A DNA stretch of 64,000 bases from Argopecten irradians (Eukaryota > Mollusca > Bivalvia > Pectinida > Pectinidae): contig NC_091135.1 of the NCBI RefSeq assembly GCF_041381155.1, positions 48,039,086 to 48,103,085 on the forward strand, given 5' to 3'. The notes under the pieces were generated by a model. It was not told the DNA's origin. It saw nothing but the letters and a program-made list of their open reading frames with translations, and did no database searches. The translations under genes and the position numbers were made by a program. This document shows, in pieces, positions 60,120-64,000 of this stretch (the stretch's first letter is position 1; every line of letters begins with the position of its first letter).

Positions 60120-61132
60120 TTAAGGATGTACTCCTCTGAGAAGTCAAAATTTTCTTGTATTAAACTTTTTTTCTTATATAGATTTTTGGAAAGAGGAGTT
60201 TATACCATGGAAGAAATTGGAAGAAAAAACATATGTCCGTGTGCTCGTTTTTGAGCTACTGTCACTCAAAGATACCTAGTTGACAAAATATTGGATTTTA
60301 TGGGAATTTTGCCGTTTTGACCATATACACAAGATATTAAAGCCATAATTTCCTAATGAGGTGTTTGATATGTATTTATGTTTGTAGAATTTATTTTCCA
60401 GTAGTCTTCTTTTAAATTATACCAGTTTTGATCAAAAAGACTAATATTTTTTTCTCAGAATAACAAGATATGCTACCCCTACCCCTTAATTTTGAGCTAC
60501 GAAATGCACCATTTTCAGCCATTTTTGCCAAATCTAACCCTTTATAGAAAAAGTTCTGGTATCAAACTTTTGTTAATATTTTGCATATCAATAGAAAAAG
60601 GGTTGTTCTTTCAGAATCAGGAAGAAAAATGGGGGGTCTGTGTGCTTACTTTTTTGCCCCACTTGAATATTTGTTATTTTTCAGTATTTTAGAGTAAAAA
60701 TTAAAAGTGCTCAAATTACCATTAAATGTAAAAATAAAGTGAGAAAAAAAAATCATTTCATACATTAATGCTCAATATTTTCATTACCACGAACCTAGTA
60801 AAGATTTACAGCAAAAATTAGCTCAATACAGCTAAAATTGCTGGTGCAGTGATGATGTAAGTAAAAACAATTTCAGTAAAAAATGCTAAAACTTTGGCTC
60901 TACTCAAAGCGAAAAAAGACACAATTTCAAAATGGCCCCCAAATGGGCCATTTCTTAAAATCCCCGTATAAAAAAATCTGCTAAAGTTAGAACTGTAATT
61001 TTTTGACAAAATTTGCAACTGGCAACTTGCCACAGATATTGATAAATTGCATTTGAAAATCTCGTAACTTCTTTGATCTTTGTCGAAACGAGACTTCAAC
61101 GGGACTGAAACCTCAGAAGAATACATCCTTAA
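60120..61132. mobile_element. 1.0-kb TTAA-flanked DNA element
   Basis: TTAA at 60120-60123 and 61129-61132. Termini aggatgtactcctctgag and ctcagaagaatacatcct are inverted with two mismatches. No transposase frame in the 1 kb. Non-autonomous, piggyBac-type by its target site. It sits in the first intron of the DUF3472 gene. Confidence 0.78.
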
Positions 61133-61139
61133 GTTGATG

Positions 61140-61335
61140 TACATAGTGTCACGAAAGACGTTAAGAAGAAAAAGTCAGTCAGGAAGAAGGGAATATAAAA
61201 GATCTCGGATTTGTCTTCTTTAACACTATGCAGTAGGTACAAGTGTCTACCGTCCTTTTTGTGTTCCGTATCTTTGACGGTATGCTTCAGTGATATAGTA
61301 CTATAATAAGGCAAGTGTTCCACTATTGCAAGGAA
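61140..61335 (-). repeat. Partial family-B SINE copy
   Basis: gtcacgaaagacgttaagaagaa at the left and tatgcttcagtgatatagta near 61275 match blocks of the 37885 element, the former in reverse. Confidence 0.5.
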
Positions 61336-61387
61336 ACAAAACACGAGGAAATAAGGATACTAATGGTGTGCATTCAAAAATGCAGAA

Positions 61388-61573
61388 ATATCATTTCTAC
61401 CCTAGTATTCAATTAATCAGGACTTAAACTATGAAAACATTAATTGTCACACTTTGACCTGTGGATTTACCATGAACCAAATACCATTTCTACTCTAGTA
61501 TTTAATTAATCAGGACTTAAACTATGGAAAACATTAATTGTCACCCTTTGACCTGTGGATTTACCATGGACCC
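61388..61573 (+). repeat. 93-bp tandem duplication
   Basis: catttctaccctagtattca ... ttgacctgtggatttaccatg occurs at 61392 and again at 61485 with few changes. Confidence 0.88.
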
Positions 61574-62028
61574 ATACAGAAATGGGATGTCCTGAACAGC
61601 ATACACTAAGCAGCTGACATCCAAACGTAAGACAATGATTCGAATACATTTAGGAGCTTCATATCATAAATAAAGGAATACACACAAAAAGCAACCAACT
61701 GTTTAACTTAATTTCATTTTAAACGTTCCTGTCTGTTTTCTATAAAAAAAACAACAAATAATAATAATAATAAGCAAAAAAACATTACACATAAACACGA
61801 TTTAAGTAAATGCATTTCATCCAGACGCCTTGCATGTACCTAATTTATCGGGTTATTTTTTTTCGTATACACCGAACATGTAGTGTAGTTATAATAAGCG
61901 ACATACGGAAGCAAACCGAATCTATTTTTAATCTCTTTATATCAGATCGGTTCTAATGTGGTTTCTTTTCTAAAAAGAAGACCCATTCATTACGTATCGT
62001 TCCTATTATCTGATCTATTAATTCTTAC

Positions 62029-62090
62029 CTTTCTTCCGTATTGTGAACTGTGGCTGCTAACGTGTGGTTGAGTGTTGACAGAGGAAAATA
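62029..62090 (-). other. Probable 5' non-coding exon of the DUF3472 gene
   Basis: Donor gaaag|gtaagaatt at 62029/62028 on the minus strand. The other end is estimated. Pairs in direction with the acceptor at 60092. Confidence 0.4.
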
Positions 62091-62394
62091 CCCCTGGTTT
62101 TAAGACCACAACTTGTTAGTCCCGCTTATTGTCTTACCAGGGGTTGAACCAGCCTTATTAATTTGAGGGATGGGAATGTTTGATTTAACTTTAAAATAAC
62201 TACCTTTTATCTAATCTCACCTTTATTCGTCAGAATTAGATTTATAGCAGGTTTTAATTGTATATAAAAACGGAACCCAGGAGTGATACCTGAAATACCC
62301 TATACGAAAACTGTTACAGATTGATTTATGATATCTTTAAAAATATTCTTCTATGGGATATTAAAAAAAGTTATTTGATGTACCGTGGTTTTAG

Positions 62395-62490
62395 TTTTGT
62401 TTGTGTCGTTGTTTGTTTTTCTCTTGGTTCTCCATCACTTCTTGTAACGTCCTTGAACCGATTGTCCCTTACTGTTAATAGAACGTTATC
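62395..62490 (+). repeat. Diverged SINE 3'-tail fragment
   Basis: cttgtaacgtccttgaaccg and ttactgttaatagaacgtta resemble the tail at 47573. Confidence 0.4.
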
Positions 62491-62509
62491 ATTTTGTAAT
62501 CTGAACATA

Positions 62510-63345
62510 GCATAATGCTGATAGTATAATGCTGATACATATGGCATAATTCTGATACATATGACATAATGCTGATATGACATAATGCTGAAACATATGG
62601 CATAATGCTGATACATATGGTATAATGCTGATACACATGGCAAAATGCTGATACATATGACATAATGCTGATACATATGGCAAAATGCTGATACATATGA
62701 CATAATGCTGATACACATGGCAAAATACTGATACATATGACATAATGCTGATACATATGACATAATGCTGATACATATGGCATAATGCTGATACATATGG
62801 CATAATGCTGATACATATGACATAATGCTGATACATATGGCATAATGCTGATACATATGACATAATGCTGATACATATGACATAATGCTGATACATATGG
62901 CATAATGCTGATACACATGACATAATGCTGATACATATGGCATAATGCTGATACACATGGCAAAATGCTGATACATATGACATAATGCTGATACATATGA
63001 CATAATGCTGATACATATGACATAATGCTGATACATATGACATAATGCTGATACATATGGCATAATGCTGATACATATGACATAATGCTGATACATATGG
63101 CATAATGCTGATACATATGACATAATGCTGATACATATGACATAATGCTGATACATATGGCATAATGCTGATACACATGACATAATGCTGATACATATGG
63201 CATAATGCTGATACATATGGCATAATGCTGATACATATGACATAATGCTGATACATATGACATAATGCTGATACATATGACATAATGCTGATACATATGG
63301 TATAATGCTGATACATATGACATAATGTTGATACAAACTACCATT
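62510..63345 (+). repeat. 20-bp satellite, about 41 copies
   Basis: The unit is cataatgctgatacatatga, with a/g at the last base and occasional c for t in catatg. 20 is not a multiple of three, so all three minus frames are open together (CHMYQHYVICISIMSYVSAL) and the 275-321-codon frames are not evidence of a protein. Confidence 0.96.
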
Positions 63346-63349
63346 GCGT

Positions 63350-64000
63350 TGTCTAGGTGTTTTATTTCATTTAACTCCACAACTTAGCTACACAAGATGT
63401 CTGATAATAAATCACGATCCATCAAAGGTGACAAAGTGTCATAGGATAACCCACTACATGTGATAATTCAGCTGATACGGTACCGTGATTATGTTTTTTA
63501 AGAGGGTGACCCACTGAACTTTTTGCTATATGGTGTCAAACTGTAACAAGGTACTAGGTCCTCAGAGTGAATGAAAGTCTATATCTGAGCTATCGGTCTA
63601 GGTGGGACTGGTGTCATTGGGAACCGTCGATTCGGTGATGATAAGTATTTACTTACCATCACCGAATCGACGGTTCCCAGTATGTGCGACCCCTGCTCCT
63701 TCCCATGGAAACAGCCTGGCATCGATGTGATGAAGGAATAATGACCACGGCGTTCATTGGAAACCCGATAATAAAGAAATAATTTAATATTCTATTAAAC
63801 TATGTTTCTGTACCTAGTGCATATAATTTGCACGAATGGTGGGATTAAACCTTTCACATACACTATACATAATCGATATCGTAGTGGTCAATCTATATGC
63901 GCATCCCGAGTCCGAGGACCCTGCAAAAATGACTTGGGTTAGTTGAACTAATTTGACCCATTATTTTTAGCAAGTGAAAATGACCTATGAAATCGTCTTA
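63350..64000. other. No gene seen
   Basis: Only the hairpin at 63618 stands out. Confidence 0.35.
63618..63679. repeat. Perfect 23-bp hairpin
   Basis: 63618-63640 and 63657-63679 are exact reverse complements (core gaaccgtcgattcggtgatg) around a 16-base loop. Confidence 0.92.

Noticed and set aside
62371-63380. Three overlapping 275-321-codon minus-strand ORFs rich in Cys, His and Tyr
   Set aside because: 20-bp satellite without stops in any minus frame; all three frames give the same cyclic peptide.

Overview
This is a eukaryotic, AT-rich, intron- and repeat-dense stretch. I read it as mollusc, most likely a pteriomorph bivalve. The genes are split by GT-AG introns. The immune-type receptors (a Toll-like receptor and a CUB/C-type-lectin membrane protein) and the DUF3472 protein fit that group, and many dispersed repeats resemble ones I associate with bivalve genomes. 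The species call is inference.

Layout. 1-60 is the end of a coding exon of a gene that leaves the window. 61-15150 has no gene I can support. It holds an inverted-repeat DNA element (about 970-2310), a patch rich in AGGTCA/TGACCT motifs (4800-5570), dispersed repeats, a 24-bp minisatellite (9558-11295) and a 190-bp direct repeat pair. 15153-18050 is a 30-bp satellite. 18280-19352 holds a TTAA-flanked MITE and a CpG-rich foldback repeat.

19765-30955 is the most unusual part: a large inverted duplication. Two arms of about 2.3-2.4 kb (about 21540-23935 and 25185-27520) each carry the same two-exon gene, transcribed outward from a 1.25-kb loop. Each gene encodes an unrecognised 345-residue protein with an N-terminal myristoylation/palmitoylation-type signal. 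Long 39-bp tandem arrays, in opposite orientation, flank both arms.

33031-33702 (minus) holds two exons of a histidine-specific methyltransferase (EgtD-like) with an in-frame stop, probably a gene remnant. 39569-44017 (plus) is a Toll-like receptor: a signal-peptide exon, a 2-kb intron, then one large LRR-TM-TIR exon whose TIR frame is broken by a 49-bp duplicated/poly-T insertion. 48309-56384 (minus) is an eight-coding-exon gene for a 441-residue type I membrane protein: signal peptide, CUB, C-type lectin domain, TM and a cytoplasmic tail with PPSY. 59343-62029 (minus) is a DUF3472 protein with a 5' non-coding exon. 62510-63345 is a 20-bp satellite.

The two intact receptor-type genes and the broken TIR gene suggest a neighbourhood of recognition proteins, but there is no operon-like logic. 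The very long ORFs in the satellites come from repeat units with no stop codons (or lengths divisible by three) and are not good evidence of proteins.
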